This document shows, in pieces, positions 8,815 through 18,031 of a stretch of 64,000 bases of DNA. Every line of letters begins with the position of its first letter. The first letter of the stretch is position 1. Made by a program: the position numbers and the translations under genes. The stretch covers positions 1 through 64,000 of the forward strand of contig NZ_JASCTH010000017.1 in assembly GCF_030009775.1 (NCBI RefSeq), read 5' to 3'. The notes below the pieces were generated by a model that saw nothing but the letters and a program-made list of their open reading frames with translations, had not been told where the DNA came from and did no database searches. The stretch comes from Actinoplanes sandaracinus (GTDB lineage: Bacteria > Actinomycetota > Actinomycetes > Mycobacteriales > Micromonosporaceae).

Positions 8815-10442
8815 GGCCGCATCGGGATGTTGACGTCGTTCGCGGACCGCGACTCGTAGCCCGCGTCGACGTGCCGCAGCACCCCCATCGCCGGGTCGTT
8901 GGTCAGCACCCGCTCGATCTTCTGCCCGGCCAGCGCCGTCCCGTCGGCCACGCACACCTGCCCGGCGTGAATGCTCCGGCCGATACCGACGCCGCCACCG
9001 TGGTGGATCGACACCCAGCTCGCCCCGGACGCCGTGTTGACCAGCGCGTTCAGCAGCGGCCAGTCGGCGATCGCGTCGGAGCCGTCGAGCATCGCCTCGG
9101 TCTCCCGGTACGGCGACGCCACCGACCCGGAGTCCAGGTGGTCCCGGCCGATCACCAGCGGCGCGGACACCTCGCCGCGCGCCACCATGTCGTTGAACCG
9201 CACGCCCGCGACGTCCCGCTCGCCGTGGCCGAGCCAGCAGATCCGGGCCGGCAGCCCCTGGAAGGCGACTCGCTCGGAGGCCATCCGCATCCAGCGGGCC
9301 AGCGGCTCGTTGTCCGGGAACAGGTCGAGGACGGCGCGGTCGGTGGCGGCGATGTCGGCCGGATCGCCGGAGAGCGCGGCCCACCGGAACGGCCCCTTGC
9401 CCTCGGCGAACAACGGCCGGATGTACGCCGGGACGAACCCGGGGAAGTCGAAGGCCCGCTCGTAGCCGGCCAGTTTCGCCTCGCCGCGGATCGAGTTGCC
9501 GTAGTCGAACACCTCGGCGCCCGCGTCCAGGAAACCGACCATGGCCTCGACCTGCTTCGCCATGCTCGCCCGGGACCGGTCGGTGAACTCCTCCGGCTTG
9601 GTCCGCGCGTACTCCGCCGCGTCGTTCAGGTCGACACCGGCCGGCACGTAGCTCAGCGGATCGTGGGCGCTGGTCTGGTCGGTGACGATGTCGATCGCGA
9701 CGCCCTTGTTCAACAGGGCGGGGAAGACCTCCGCCGCGTTGCCGACGACGCCGACACTCAGCGCGCGGCGCTCGGCCTTCGCCGTCAGCGCGACCTCGAC
9801 CGCCTCGTCCAGGCTGTCGGCGATCACGTCCAGGTAGCGGGTGTCGACGCGGCGCTGCAGCCGGGTGCGGTCCACGTCGACGATCAGGCAGACGCCGCCG
9901 TTCATGGTCACCGCGAGCGGCTGCGCCCCGCCCATGCCGCCGCAGCCGCCGGTCAGCGTCAGCGTCCCGGCCAGATCGGCGCCGAACTTCTTGGTCGCGA
10001 CGGCCGCGAACGTCTCGTAGGTGCCCTGCAGGATGCCCTGCGTCCCGATGTAGATCCAGGAGCCGGCGGTCATCTGGCCGTACATGGTCAGGCCCAGCTG
10101 CTCCAGCCGGCGGAACTCCGGCCAGGTCGCCCAGTCGCCGACGAGGTTCGAGTTCGCGATCAGCACCCGCGGCGCCCACTCGTGGGTGCGCAGCACACCG
10201 ACCGGCTTGCCGGACTGCACGAGCAGGGTCTCGTCGTCCTTCAGCTCGTCCAGCTCACGCACGATCGCGTGGAACGAGGGCCAGTCCCGGGCGGCCCGGC
10301 CGGTGCCGCCGTAGACCACGAGATCCTGCGGTCTCTCGGCCACGTCCGGGTCGAGGTTGTTCATCAGCATGCGCTTGGCGGCCTCTTGCGGCCACCCCTT
10401 CGCGGTGTACGCCGTACCACGCGGCGCCCGGATCTCCGGCAT
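8811..10442 (-). CDS. hutU: urocanate hydratase
   Basis: This 543-residue NAD-dependent enzyme converts urocanate to imidazolonepropionate. Recognisable blocks are the N-terminal RGTAYTAKGW, YGQMTAGSWIYIGTQGILQG, LTGGCGGMGGAQPLA (NAD-binding and catalytic region) and TCW-equivalent PARICWLGHGER. The length is normal. It is the first structural gene of the operon, with a strong GGAGGAGGAG ribosome binding site before the ATG at 10442. Confidence 0.97.
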   Translation of the reverse strand: MPEIRAPRGTAYTAKGWPQEAAKRMLMNNLDPDVAERPQDLVVYGGTGRAARDWPSFHAIVRELDELKDDETLLVQSGKPVGVLRTHEWAPRVLIANSNLVGDWATWPEFRRLEQLGLTMYGQMTAGSWIYIGTQGILQGTYETFAAVATKKFGADLAGTLTLTGGCGGMGGAQPLAVTMNGGVCLIVDVDRTRLQRRVDTRYLDVIADSLDEAVEVALTAKAERRALSVGVVGNAAEVFPALLNKGVAIDIVTDQTSAHDPLSYVPAGVDLNDAAEYARTKPEEFTDRSRASMAKQVEAMVGFLDAGAEVFDYGNSIRGEAKLAGYERAFDFPGFVPAYIRPLFAEGKGPFRWAALSGDPADIAATDRAVLDLFPDNEPLARWMRMASERVAFQGLPARICWLGHGERDVAGVRFNDMVARGEVSAPLVIGRDHLDSGSVASPYRETEAMLDGSDAIADWPLLNALVNTASGASWVSIHHGGGVGIGRSIHAGQVCVADGTALAGQKIERVLTNDPAMGVLRHVDAGYESRSANDVNIPMRP

Positions 10443-10457
10443 CTCGTCTCCTCCTCC

Positions 10458-10478
10458 CCACCGGCTTCACACCGGTGG
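10458..10478. promoter_or_regulatory. inverted repeat upstream of hutU
   Basis: The arms CCACCGG and CCGGTGG are separated by seven bases, in the 60-bp gap between the RpiR-type regulator gene and hutU. It could be an operator for the regulator, an intercistronic hairpin or a weak terminator; the sequence does not decide. Confidence 0.35.
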
Positions 10479-10502
10479 CGTCTCAGCCAGGAACCAGTTC
10501 GT

Positions 10503-11348
10503 CTAAGCCAGGAAAATGTGCCTGCGGGCGGCCGTCGCCTCGAACTCCTCCAGGCGGCGCTGCACCGGCTCGGGGGCCGCGTCGCACATCGCCTGCAGCA
10601 ACACCATGGCCATCAGCATCGGGCCGGTGTGCAGGTCGAAGACGAGTTGAGTGCCCACCGCGGCGGGCAGCACCACGTCGGCGTGCTCGGCCACCGGGCT
10701 GACCGCTGAGTCAGTGATCACGACCACCGACAGGCCGGCCGCCTTCGCCTCGCGGACGGCCTCCACCGACTCGCGCGGATAGCGGGGGAGCACGATGGCC
10801 AGCATCGCACCGGCGCCGTCCGCATGGGCCTGATCGAGCCGGTCCAGCAGGCTGGTGCCCCCGCCGTCGAGCACCCGCACGCCCGGGAACGCCTTCGCCG
10901 CGAAATAGCCGAAGTACGCCGCCAGCGGCGCCGCGGCCCGCAGGCCCAGGATCGGCAGGGGACGGCTCTTGATCAGCAGGGCGGCCGCCCGGCGTACATC
11001 ATCGAGGTCGTGCAGTTGATCTCCGAGCCGGCGCAGGTGCTCGGTCTCCGCATGCACCGCACGCTGCATCGCGTTCTGCTCGGCCGGCTCGTCGGGCTCG
11101 CCGGAGGTGAGCGCGCGCAGCTCGCGCCGCAGCGCCGGATAACCGGAGTAGCCCAGCGCCATCGCGAACCGGGTCACCGACGGTTGGCTGACCCCGGCCA
11201 GCTCGGCCACCTCGGCGGCGGACAGATAGGCCGCTTTCGCCGCGTGCTCGACCAGGCTGTGCGCGATCCGCCGCTGGGTCGGCGTGAGGCGCGCGCCCTG
11301 GAAGAGATCCAGCACGCGGCCGGCCGTCTTGACCGCTCCGTCATTCAC
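10503..11348 (-). CDS. MurR/RpiR-family transcriptional regulator, likely hut regulator
   Basis: This 281-residue protein has an N-terminal RpiR-type helix-turn-helix (AAEVAELAGVSQPSVTRF, near residues 42-60). A C-terminal SIS domain from about residue 130 includes LPILGLRAAAPLA and VVVITDSAVSPVA. SIS-domain regulators usually bind phosphosugars, but RpiR relatives sit beside hut genes in several actinobacteria. It is immediately upstream of hutU in the same orientation, so control of the operon is the likely role. The ligand cannot be read from the sequence. Confidence 0.85.
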   Translation of the reverse strand: MNDGAVKTAGRVLDLFQGARLTPTQRRIAHSLVEHAAKAAYLSAAEVAELAGVSQPSVTRFAMALGYSGYPALRRELRALTSGEPDEPAEQNAMQRAVHAETEHLRRLGDQLHDLDDVRRAAALLIKSRPLPILGLRAAAPLAAYFGYFAAKAFPGVRVLDGGGTSLLDRLDQAHADGAGAMLAIVLPRYPRESVEAVREAKAAGLSVVVITDSAVSPVAEHADVVLPAAVGTQLVFDLHTGPMLMAMVLLQAMCDAAPEPVQRRLEEFEATAARRHIFLA

Positions 11349-11477
11349 TCCAGCAGCTTATGCATAAAATCTTTCAGAAAGCCAGACATGGACGTACTCC
11401 ATCCAACGACCCCGCCCGGCCCGGGGCATGCCGAAAGCCGGACCGGCGACGGCCGGCCCGAACGTGAGGGGAACCGG

Positions 11478-11795
11478 CTACCGGCCGGGCAGCTCGCGGG
11501 CGACGACATGATGGGACACGGTCGTCTCGCGATCGATCAGGAAATCGTCGTCCTCGGGATAGAACACCGCACGCCCGATGTCGTCACCGGCGAACCCGCG
11601 GATCACCTCCAGCGACTCCCACCAGCTCACCGTGGTCACCTCGGTGCGGCCGTCACCCAGGTCCCGCGTCCACATCTGGGCGCCCCGATTGCCCGGCGTC
11701 CCCCGGTAACCGGCCAGCCCGGTCCGCTCGATGTACGCCACGTACTCCGCGGCCCGGTCCGTCGCGACCCAGCCTCGCCACATCCGCGCGATCAT
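11478..11795 (-). CDS. dimeric alpha/beta-barrel (ABM-like) hypothetical protein
   Basis: This protein of 105 residues begins MIARMWRGWV and contains EYVAYIERTGLAGYRGTPGN and TVSWWESLEVIRGFAG. The spacing and the conserved Trp pair resemble antibiotic-biosynthesis-monooxygenase-like ferredoxin-fold proteins. No catalytic role can be assigned. It is a single gene, divergent from the MOSC gene 54 bp away. Confidence 0.7.
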   Translation of the reverse strand: MIARMWRGWVATDRAAEYVAYIERTGLAGYRGTPGNRGAQMWTRDLGDGRTEVTTVSWWESLEVIRGFAGDDIGRAVFYPEDDDFLIDRETTVSHHVVARELPGR

Positions 11796-11849
11796 GCCGC
11801 CAGCCTATGACCGGCCACAGCAGAACAGGGCTGTGGCAGTCTTGCGGAC

Positions 11850-12661
11850 ATGCGGATCGCGGCACTCCACACGTACCCGGTCAAGGGTTGCCACCGCCTT
11901 GACCACGACGAGGCGCAAGTCGAGCCGTGGGGCCTGGCCGGCGACCGGCGCTGGATGATCGTCGATCCCGACGGCGTCGGCATCACCCAGCGCGAGGAAG
12001 CCCGCCTCACCCAGCTGACCGCCCGCCCCCGGCCGGCGGACTGCGGCTCGTCGCGCCCGGCATGTCCGAAACAGATCTCCCGGAACCGGTCGACGGCGCC
12101 AAGATCCAGGTGCGGGTCTTCCGCTCCAAGCCTCCCGTCCCGGCCCGCATCGCCGACACCGCCTGGGTCTCCGCGTTCCTCGGCCGCGACGCCCACCTGG
12201 TCTGGCAGGCCGACCCCACCACCCGCGCCATCGCCGGACCCGCCCTGCCCGGCGACCGCGTCAGCCTCGCCGACGGCTACCCGGTCCTGCTCGCCAACAC
12301 CGCCTCGCTCGACGCCGTCAACGACTGGCTGGCCGAAGCCGGCGACGACCCCGTGCCGATCCACCGATTCCGCCCCAACCTCGTCGTCGACGGCGCGCCC
12401 GCCTGGGCCGAGGACGGCTGGCTCGGCCACCGCCTGCGCATCGGCGACGTCATCTTCCGGGTCGCCAAACCCTGCGGCCGCTGCCGGGTCACCACCATCG
12501 ACCAGGAGACCGGAGAAGCCGGCCGGCAGCCACTGCACGTGCTCGGCCGCCACCGCCGCTTCGACGACGGCCTCCACTTCGCGGTCAACCTGGTCCCCGA
12601 CCTCGACGCCGGCCGGACCGGCGTGGTGCGTGCCGGCGACGCGCTCACCGTCCTCGACTGA
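11850..12661 (+). pseudogene. MOSC domain protein with an internal frameshift
   Basis: The N-terminal part (MRIAALHTYPVKGCHRLD, WGLAGDRRWMIVDPDG) is a MOSC N-terminal beta-barrel in one frame. The C-terminal part (HRFRPNLVVDGAPAWAEDGW, FRVAKPCGRCRVTTIDQETG) is a MOSC domain with its conserved Cys in another frame. The switch falls at about 12025-12045, inside a C-rich run where one base seems to be missing. An intact gene would encode a protein of about 270 residues related to YcbX-type molybdenum-cofactor-dependent N-hydroxylated-substrate reductases. This is either a genuine mutation or an assembly error in a homopolymer-like run. Confidence 0.75.
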
Positions 12662-12831
12662 TGCCGGACATGCGGTGCCGTCCCGCCGATCGTCCCGTTC
12701 GTGATCGTCGCGACATTGTGGACCGTCGCCACCCCCGCGACGGCCCAGCCGTCACCGGCACGGGTGACCGACCCTTAGGAGAGTCTTAGAAGATTTGCCC
12801 CCACCTGCCGCGACGAGCAGGATGCCAGGTC

Positions 12832-13788
12832 GTGAGCGCTCAACGATCCCGGTTCAACGTCCGCTGGCTCGCCGCGGGCGGCGCCGCCGTCCTCGCCGGC
12901 ATCATCGGCGTCTCCATGCTCCTGCTGAACGGCGGATCAGCCTGCGCCGCCCCGCCGGGCACCACTTTCAGCAACGGCAAGGCCACCTTCTACGACCTCG
13001 CCGGCACCTCCGGCAACTGCTCCCTGGAAGTGCCCGCCGACGACCTCTACGTCGCCCTCGGTCCCTCCCAGTACTCCAAGGGCGCCTCCTGCGGCGCCTA
13101 CCTCGACGTCACCGGCCCCAAGGGCCAGGTCCGCGTCAAAGTCTTCGACTCCTGCCCCGAATGCCCCGCCGGCCACCTCGACCTGAGCCGCACCGCGTTC
13201 AAGAAGATCGGCACCGAGATCGACGGCATCATCCCCATCAAGTACAAGCTGGTGACGAACCCCTCCACCCCCGCACCCATCACCGTGCGGATCAAGGAGG
13301 GCGCCTCCCAGTACTGGTTCGCCGCCCGCATCGACAACCACGCGAACCTGCTCTCCTCGGTCAAGGTCGCCAGCGGCAACGGCAGCTTCAAGACCGCCCA
13401 CCGCACCGACTTCAACTACTGGCTCATCGACGCCGGCGCCGGCCCCGGCCCCTACAAGATGCAGATCACCGATGTGTACGGGAACACGGCCACCCTCACC
13501 GACGTGAAGATGTCTCCCGGCACCGTCCAGAAGACCGGCGTCCGCATCACCGGCGGATCCACGGCCGTCACCTCGAAGACCACCGCCCCCACGGCGAAGG
13601 CCACCACCTCGGCCCCCGCCATCACGTCGAAGCCCGCCACGCCGTCAGCGTCGGCGACCTCGGCCGCACCCACGCTGGAATCCGCCTCCACGGCGCCCAG
13701 CGCCGCCCCGGCCGAGACCACCCCCGAACAGCAGCCGCTGATCGACCTGGCCGCCGCCCAACCCGCCCCCGCGCCCGCCTCCTGCTGA
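12832..13788 (+). CDS. secreted bacterial expansin-like protein
   Basis: This 318-residue protein has an N-terminal membrane-spanning or signal segment (about residues 12-34) followed by two domains. The first is a double-psi beta-barrel with KATFYDLAGTSGNC, GAYLDVTGPKGQVRVKV, FDSCPECPAGHLDLS; the second is an expansin D2/CBM63-like module ending near residue 235. A Thr/Ser/Ala/Pro tail of about 80 residues ends in a terminal Cys. Expansins loosen cellulose-containing walls without hydrolysis, which fits the GH12 gene at 55.5 kb. The GTG at 12832 gives the signal-type N-terminus. Confidence 0.85.
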   Translation: MSAQRSRFNVRWLAAGGAAVLAGIIGVSMLLLNGGSACAAPPGTTFSNGKATFYDLAGTSGNCSLEVPADDLYVALGPSQYSKGASCGAYLDVTGPKGQVRVKVFDSCPECPAGHLDLSRTAFKKIGTEIDGIIPIKYKLVTNPSTPAPITVRIKEGASQYWFAARIDNHANLLSSVKVASGNGSFKTAHRTDFNYWLIDAGAGPGPYKMQITDVYGNTATLTDVKMSPGTVQKTGVRITGGSTAVTSKTTAPTAKATTSAPAITSKPATPSASATSAAPTLESASTAPSAAPAETTPEQQPLIDLAAAQPAPAPASC

Positions 13789-13796
13789 CCACCTGA

Positions 13797-13841
13797 AACG
13801 CGGACGTCCCTCCGCCGGCCCGGCGGGCGGACGTCCGCGTT
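13797..13841 (+). terminator. strong hairpin terminator after the expansin gene
   Basis: The arms AACGCGGACGTCC and GGACGTCCGCGTT are perfectly complementary, with an inner CCGCCGG/CCGGCGG stem, beginning nine bases after the stop codon. It has no long T-tract. Confidence 0.8.
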
Positions 13842-14276
13842 CCGCGCGGCGGCCAGCCACCGAACCGTCACGACAGCGCCGAAGACCCGCCGCCGCAGCC
13901 GCGATCGTGCGCCCTGCGCTGATCCCACCGCCGTGCGCCTGCCGGGCGTGGCACTCGACCTTGACGAGCGGGCCGGCCGCAAGTCCGGGAAACCTGTCGA
14001 GGCTGGTCAAGGGGTGCGGCCGGCGGCGAGGAACTGCGCCCAGTCGGCGGCGGCGTCGGCCAGCTGCCGCAGGTGGGGTGCCGGCGACTGGCGGGCTCGC
14101 TCAGCCCCTCGGATGGCGCACGCACTCGCGAAGGAGCTGACGGCGTCGGCGGGGAATGGCTCGCCGTGATGGAGCAGCGGATCGCCGACCAGCGCGCCGC
14201 ACCGGCGCGTAAGCCGGGTGCCGTGGTGTTCGCTGCTGGGCCCCTTGATAGGACCCACGGGTGATCATCGGACGGT
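13842..14276. other. region without a recognisable gene
   Basis: Several short open frames occur on both strands, including one on the minus strand ending near 14007 with a plausible helical C-terminus (LADAAADWAQFLAAG). None has a ribosome binding site, a family signature or coding-like context. It may hold a gene remnant, but I cannot support one. Confidence 0.4.
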
Positions 14277-14831
14277 TCAAGCGCCCTGGTCGGTGGTTCG
14301 TTCCGGAGCGGGCAGCAGGACCGTGGAGAGCAGGCGCCGCGTGCGCCCAGGGGCCGGCCCGGCCGCCAGGTACGGACGGACCGCGGCCTGAACAGCGGCG
14401 ATGACGCCGAGCAACTCCTCGTCGGTCGCGTAGAACCCTGCCTGGCGGTATCCGACGAGGTCGCGTGCGAGGTCCGGGGCGCCGCCGTCGAGGTAACGGT
14501 CGAAGTCGGCCAGTAGGGCGGCGACGAAGGCGGTGAAAGCGGCCCGGTGGTCCTGCGGCGACATCGCTACCAGTTCCGCCTCGGACACCGTGGCGCGGTC
14601 GACGTGGAGCCGGAAGGTTCGTTCCACGGTGCCGCGCACCTTCCGCTGCGCCGTCACCGTCAGGACGCCGCCGTCGACGAGTGCTCCGACGTGCCGATAC
14701 AGCGTGGCCGGCGGCACATCGGAGAGCTCGATACGCAGGTCTGCGGTGGTGAGGCGGCGATCGCCGAGGAATGCCTGAACGATGCGCAGCCGCACGGGGT
14801 GCAGCAGGAGTTCTGCGCTGTTGGCGGTCAT
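14277..14831 (-). CDS. ArsR/PadR-like winged-helix transcriptional regulator
   Basis: This protein of about 184 residues has an N-terminal winged helix: LLLHPVRLRIVQAFL, then LSDVPPATLYRHVGALVD as the recognition helix, then GGVLTV in the wing. A helical C-terminal half is likely for dimerisation. The ATG at 14831 with GGAGGTGACG upstream is preferred over a TTG six codons earlier. It is divergent from a small protein and a hydrolase gene across a 76-bp AT-rich spacer with a TATCA-rich palindromic stretch, so it probably controls that pair and itself. Confidence 0.85.
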   Translation of the reverse strand: MTANSAELLLHPVRLRIVQAFLGDRRLTTADLRIELSDVPPATLYRHVGALVDGGVLTVTAQRKVRGTVERTFRLHVDRATVSEAELVAMSPQDHRAAFTAFVAALLADFDRYLDGGAPDLARDLVGYRQAGFYATDEELLGVIAAVQAAVRPYLAAGPAPGRTRRLLSTVLLPAPERTTDQGA

Positions 14832-14907
14832 CGTCACCTCCGATGACAAACAGTATCACGAGTGATAACGTTATCGAATCTGATAACAATGAGGGGGAGT
14901 GCTCATC

Positions 14908-15273
14908 ATGACCGCCGTCCATCTCCTTGCCGATCACGTGCAGGTGCGTCTGAGTCTCGCTGAGAAGATCGGCGGACTGTGCGGAGACTTCGACATCCCC
15001 CGCGCGGCCGTTCGTGCGGCCGACGTGGTGCCCCACGCTCTGTCGGCCACGGCCGGCCTGCGCGCACCGGGGCTGGCGATCCCAGGTCGCTTCAAGGTCG
15101 GTACGTGGCGCGGCCGCAATGCGCGGCGTTTCGTGGCCGTCCGCCGCGACCGCCCCGCCCTGCGGCTGACCCTGCACGGGCACCGCTACGACACGGTGCT
15201 GGTGTCCACTCCGGACGCCGCCGCGCTCGCCGCCGCCCTGTGCCCCGCCGGAACCAGGCCGACGGCGCCGTGA
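14908..15273 (+). CDS. small hypothetical protein (PH-like)
   Basis: This protein of about 121 residues begins MTAVHLLADHVQVRLSLAEK and contains GRFKVGTWRGRNARRF and HGHRYDTVLVSTPD. The pattern resembles small bacterial PH-like proteins, but this is weak. A GTG at 14899 is an alternative start; the GAGGGGGA ribosome binding site is rather close to it and rather far from the ATG. Its stop overlaps the start of the hydrolase gene by four bases, so the two are co-translated. Confidence 0.7.
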   Translation: MTAVHLLADHVQVRLSLAEKIGGLCGDFDIPRAAVRAADVVPHALSATAGLRAPGLAIPGRFKVGTWRGRNARRFVAVRRDRPALRLTLHGHRYDTVLVSTPDAAALAAALCPAGTRPTAP

Positions 15274-16178
15274 CCGATCGCAGCCTGACGTTCGCCTCTG
15301 GCCCGCACCGCCTGGTCGGCACCGTCACCCGGCCTCTCCGTGACGGCGCCGTACCGGCGGTGCTCATCGTCGGCGGCAGTGGTCCGCTGGACCGCGACGG
15401 CAACCACAAGCGGGCGCGCCTGGACATCTCGCGGCAGATCGCGACCGCGCTGCGCGATGCCGGCCTCGCCAGCCTGCGCTATGACAAGCGGGGAGTCGGC
15501 GACAGCGACGGCTCATTCCTCGCCACCGGCATGCACGACAACGCCGACGATGTCCGTGCCGCCCTCACTGCCCTGCGTGAACAGCCGGGTACCGACCTCG
15601 ACCGGGTGTTCCTCCTCGGCCACAGTGAGGGCGCCATTCTCGCCACCGCCGTGCTGGCCAGCGGCAGCTCCGCAGCCGGAGCGATCCTGCTCTCGCCCAC
15701 TGCCCGGCCGGGCAGTGGCGTATTGCGCTGGCAGGCCGAGAAGGTCGCCGCCGACCTGCCCACGCCGGTCAGGACCTTGTTGCGGCTGTTCAGGGTGGAT
15801 CTCACCGCCAAAATCGCCCGTAACCACGCCCGCCTCATGGCCACCACCGAGGACGTGGCGCGACTCGGCGGCGTGCGGGTGAACGCCCGCTGGTTCCGCG
15901 AGTTCATGACGTACGACCCCACCGGCGATCTGACACGCCTCACCATCCCCACGCTCGCCGTCGCCGGCGGCAAGGACCTGCAGGCGCCGCCGCAAGATCT
16001 CCATACCATCGCGGCGCTGCTCGGCGACCGGGTCGAAACGCTGCTCATCGACGACCTCAGCCACATCCTGCGCAGCCAACCCGCCACCCCGACCATGCGC
16101 ACCTACCGTCGCGACCTCACCCGTCCGGTGGACCGGCGCGTACTCACCGCCGTCATCGACTGGATCCACCGGCACTGA
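15270..16178 (+). CDS. alpha/beta hydrolase
   Basis: This protein of about 302 residues has an alpha/beta-hydrolase fold. The oxyanion loop is VGGSGPLDRDGNH, the strand-helix segment is SLRYDKRGVGDSDG, the nucleophile elbow is LLGHSEGAI (Ser), and a late Asp/His pair appears in AGGKDLQAP and DLSHILR. The absence of a signal peptide points to a cytosolic esterase or peptidase-like enzyme. The GTG at 15270 overlaps the preceding stop. Substrate unknown; the divergent regulator probably controls it. Confidence 0.87.
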   Translation: MTDRSLTFASGPHRLVGTVTRPLRDGAVPAVLIVGGSGPLDRDGNHKRARLDISRQIATALRDAGLASLRYDKRGVGDSDGSFLATGMHDNADDVRAALTALREQPGTDLDRVFLLGHSEGAILATAVLASGSSAAGAILLSPTARPGSGVLRWQAEKVAADLPTPVRTLLRLFRVDLTAKIARNHARLMATTEDVARLGGVRVNARWFREFMTYDPTGDLTRLTIPTLAVAGGKDLQAPPQDLHTIAALLGDRVETLLIDDLSHILRSQPATPTMRTYRRDLTRPVDRRVLTAVIDWIHRH

Positions 16179-16635
16179 GCACAAGCGACCGGCGGACACC
16201 GCTCCGACCGGGTACTGCGCCGCCCCACCCCGCCACGCGTCCACCAGCCGCAGGGCGGACGGCCGTCCCAACAACGGGGCAGAGGTCATCTTCGCCGACC
16301 CCAGCGGCTCACCCCAGCCCGCGTGCGGCGGGGGTTTCGAAACCTGCGCGCGACCAGCGCGCCTCGCCAGCCCGTGCACCGAAACCGGCTCGGCCCGCCA
16401 CCCGTTACGCCGTGGGACACATGCCGGTCACCGGCCAGGCGCACCAGCGACCCGCCCACCACCAGAAGGGCGCCAAGCCTCGCCGCACCGCTTGAAGCAC
16501 AAGTTCAGGTGCCGGAGAGATTGCGGCCTATCGAATCGGCTATCCCGACGGGTACGTGGACTGTCTGACGGTGGGCGGCCGCACGCCCCGACGTAGAGCT
16601 GAGGACCGATTCCCCTACCTATCCCCTAAGACGCT
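16179..16635. other. non-coding stretch
   Basis: No open frame here has a ribosome binding site or a recognisable product. The region lies between the hydrolase gene and the tRNA-Leu terminator. Confidence 0.5.
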
Positions 16636-16663
16636 TCAGGCCCGGTCGTGAGACCGGGCCTGA
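16636..16663 (-). terminator. terminator of tRNA-Leu
   Basis: The 12-bp arms TCAGGCCCGGTC and GACCGGGCCTGA with a four-base loop lie 27 bases beyond the 3' end of tRNA-Leu on the minus strand. Confidence 0.75.
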
Positions 16664-16690
16664 CCTGAGTCGGAGTAGGTCATCCGATGG

Positions 16691-16773
16691 TGCGGAAGAG
16701 GGGACTTGAACCCCCACGCCCTCTCGGGCACGGGTACCTAAAACCCGCGCGTATGCCATTTCGCCACTTCCGC
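16691..16773 (-). tRNA. tRNA-Leu (anticodon UAG)
   Basis: The 83-nt gene folds as a class II tRNA. The acceptor is GCGGAAG/CTTCCGC, the anticodon stem is CGGGT/ACCCG with loop TTTAGGT (anticodon TAG), there is a long variable arm (GTGCCCGAGAGGGCG), and the T-loop is TTCAAGT. The CCA is not encoded. Confidence 0.95.
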
Positions 16774-17086
16774 CCGATTTGCCCACAGGCAATCCGTTGG
16801 CAGAAGTCTAGACGGTCCGATCGGTTTGTGGCGTCTCGGCCGTCGCCGATCCGACCGACCGGTATTCCATGCGACGATGGCTGATGCGTCCGGGCGGCGA
16901 GAGCCGACAGCGAGCACGGCGGCCGCCTTGCGGGTTGGTTACCGCATGACGACCGCCGTGAGACCGGGCCGCTTCCGCCGTGCTCGACGGCGGTGGCGAT
17001 TGCCCTCCCCATCGGCGAGCAGGGCCCGGACTTGCAGATTTCTGCCGGACTTCTTCATGCCGTGCGGTCGAATCGCCGGCCGGTCG
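16774..17086. other. non-coding stretch
   Basis: No supported gene lies between tRNA-Leu and the peroxiredoxin gene. It should contain the tRNA promoter. Confidence 0.5.
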
Positions 17087-17563
17087 TCAGTCCAGGCCGA
17101 GGTCGCGGCGGAGCTTGGCGACGTGCCCGGTGGCCTTGACGTTGTAGAGCGCCCGCTCGATCATCCCGTTCTCGTCGATGACGAAGGTGGAGCGGATGAC
17201 GCCGGTGACCGTCTTGCCGTAGAGCTGCTTCTCGCCGAATGCCCCGTACGCCACGAGGGTGCTCTTGTCCTCATCGCTGACCAGCGGGAACGTGATGGCG
17301 TCGTGCTCGCGGAACTTGGCGAGCTTGGCCGGTTTGTCGGGGGAGATGCCGACGACCTGGTAACCGGCGGCCTGCAGCGAGGCGAGCGAGTCGCGGAAGT
17401 CGCAGGCCTGCTTGGTGCAGCCGGGCGTCATGGCGGCGGGGTACGCGTACAGCACGACCTTGCGCCCACGAAGGTCCTTGAGGGAGAGGCTGTCGCCGGT
17501 GTCGGTGGTGAGGGTGAAGTCGGGCGCGGCGTCGCCGGCGCTGAGACGCACGTTGTCAGTCAT
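17087..17563 (-). CDS. bcp: thioredoxin-dependent thiol peroxidase (Bcp/PrxQ)
   Basis: This 158-residue peroxiredoxin reduces hydroperoxides with electrons from thioredoxin. The peroxidatic cysteine is in MTPGCTKQACDFRD (residues about 45-58), and the second Cys five residues later is the PrxQ-type resolving cysteine. The conserved Pro of the active site precedes it and the C-terminal arginine block is in RSTFVIDENG. The start at 17563 gives the standard MTDNVRLSAGDAAPDFTL N-terminus. Confidence 0.93.
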   Translation of the reverse strand: MTDNVRLSAGDAAPDFTLTTDTGDSLSLKDLRGRKVVLYAYPAAMTPGCTKQACDFRDSLASLQAAGYQVVGISPDKPAKLAKFREHDAITFPLVSDEDKSTLVAYGAFGEKQLYGKTVTGVIRSTFVIDENGMIERALYNVKATGHVAKLRRDLGLD

Positions 17564-17583
17564 GGGACCGACGATAGTGCGGA

Positions 17584-18018
17584 TCATCCGGGAACCCGTT
17601 GCGTGCTCCAGAGCCGGCGTGCGGCGGTGAGGTCGCGGGGCCATTCCTCGCCTCTGCGGGTGAGGATGCGTTCGGTGATCTCGAAGTCGCCGACGAGGCG
17701 GTGGAATTCGTCGAGCACGTCTGTTTCGCGGAACGGTTTGCAGGAGAAGACGTTGACGAGGATCTCGCGCAGATGCGGGTAGGTGTGGATGGCGGCGTGC
17801 GATTCGGCGAGGATCACCACGGCCGATTTTCCGGCTTTCTCGGGCGGCCCGTTCTCGGTGGCGACGAGCGGGCCCGCGATGACCATCATGCCGATGCGGT
17901 CGACCAGTTCGCGCATGAAGCGGGTGAGTGCCGCGTCGTCGCCGAGGAGCCGGATGTCGGTGATGCTGGAGAGCCGGAGTGTGAGCTCGTCTCCGTAATG
18001 GTCGGCCGGTGAAAGCAT
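17584..18018 (-). CDS. S-adenosylmethionine decarboxylase-like protein (SpeD type)
   Basis: The 144-residue product contains VVILAESHAAIHTYPHLREI and NVFSCKPF. These match the ESHxxxHTxPE self-cleavage site (pyruvoyl serine after Glu) and the active-site Cys of prokaryotic AdoMet decarboxylase proenzymes. The expected reaction is decarboxylation of AdoMet for polyamine synthesis, but no spermidine synthase gene is nearby. The Glu after HTYP is replaced by His. The ATG at 18018 has GAGGAGG upstream. Two AGCAATTGC copies lie just upstream (separate entry). Confidence 0.8.
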   Translation of the reverse strand: MLSPADHYGDELTLRLSSITDIRLLGDDAALTRFMRELVDRIGMMVIAGPLVATENGPPEKAGKSAVVILAESHAAIHTYPHLREILVNVFSCKPFRETDVLDEFHRLVGDFEITERILTRRGEEWPRDLTAARRLWSTQRVPG

Positions 18019-18031
18019 CGATCCTCCTCAA

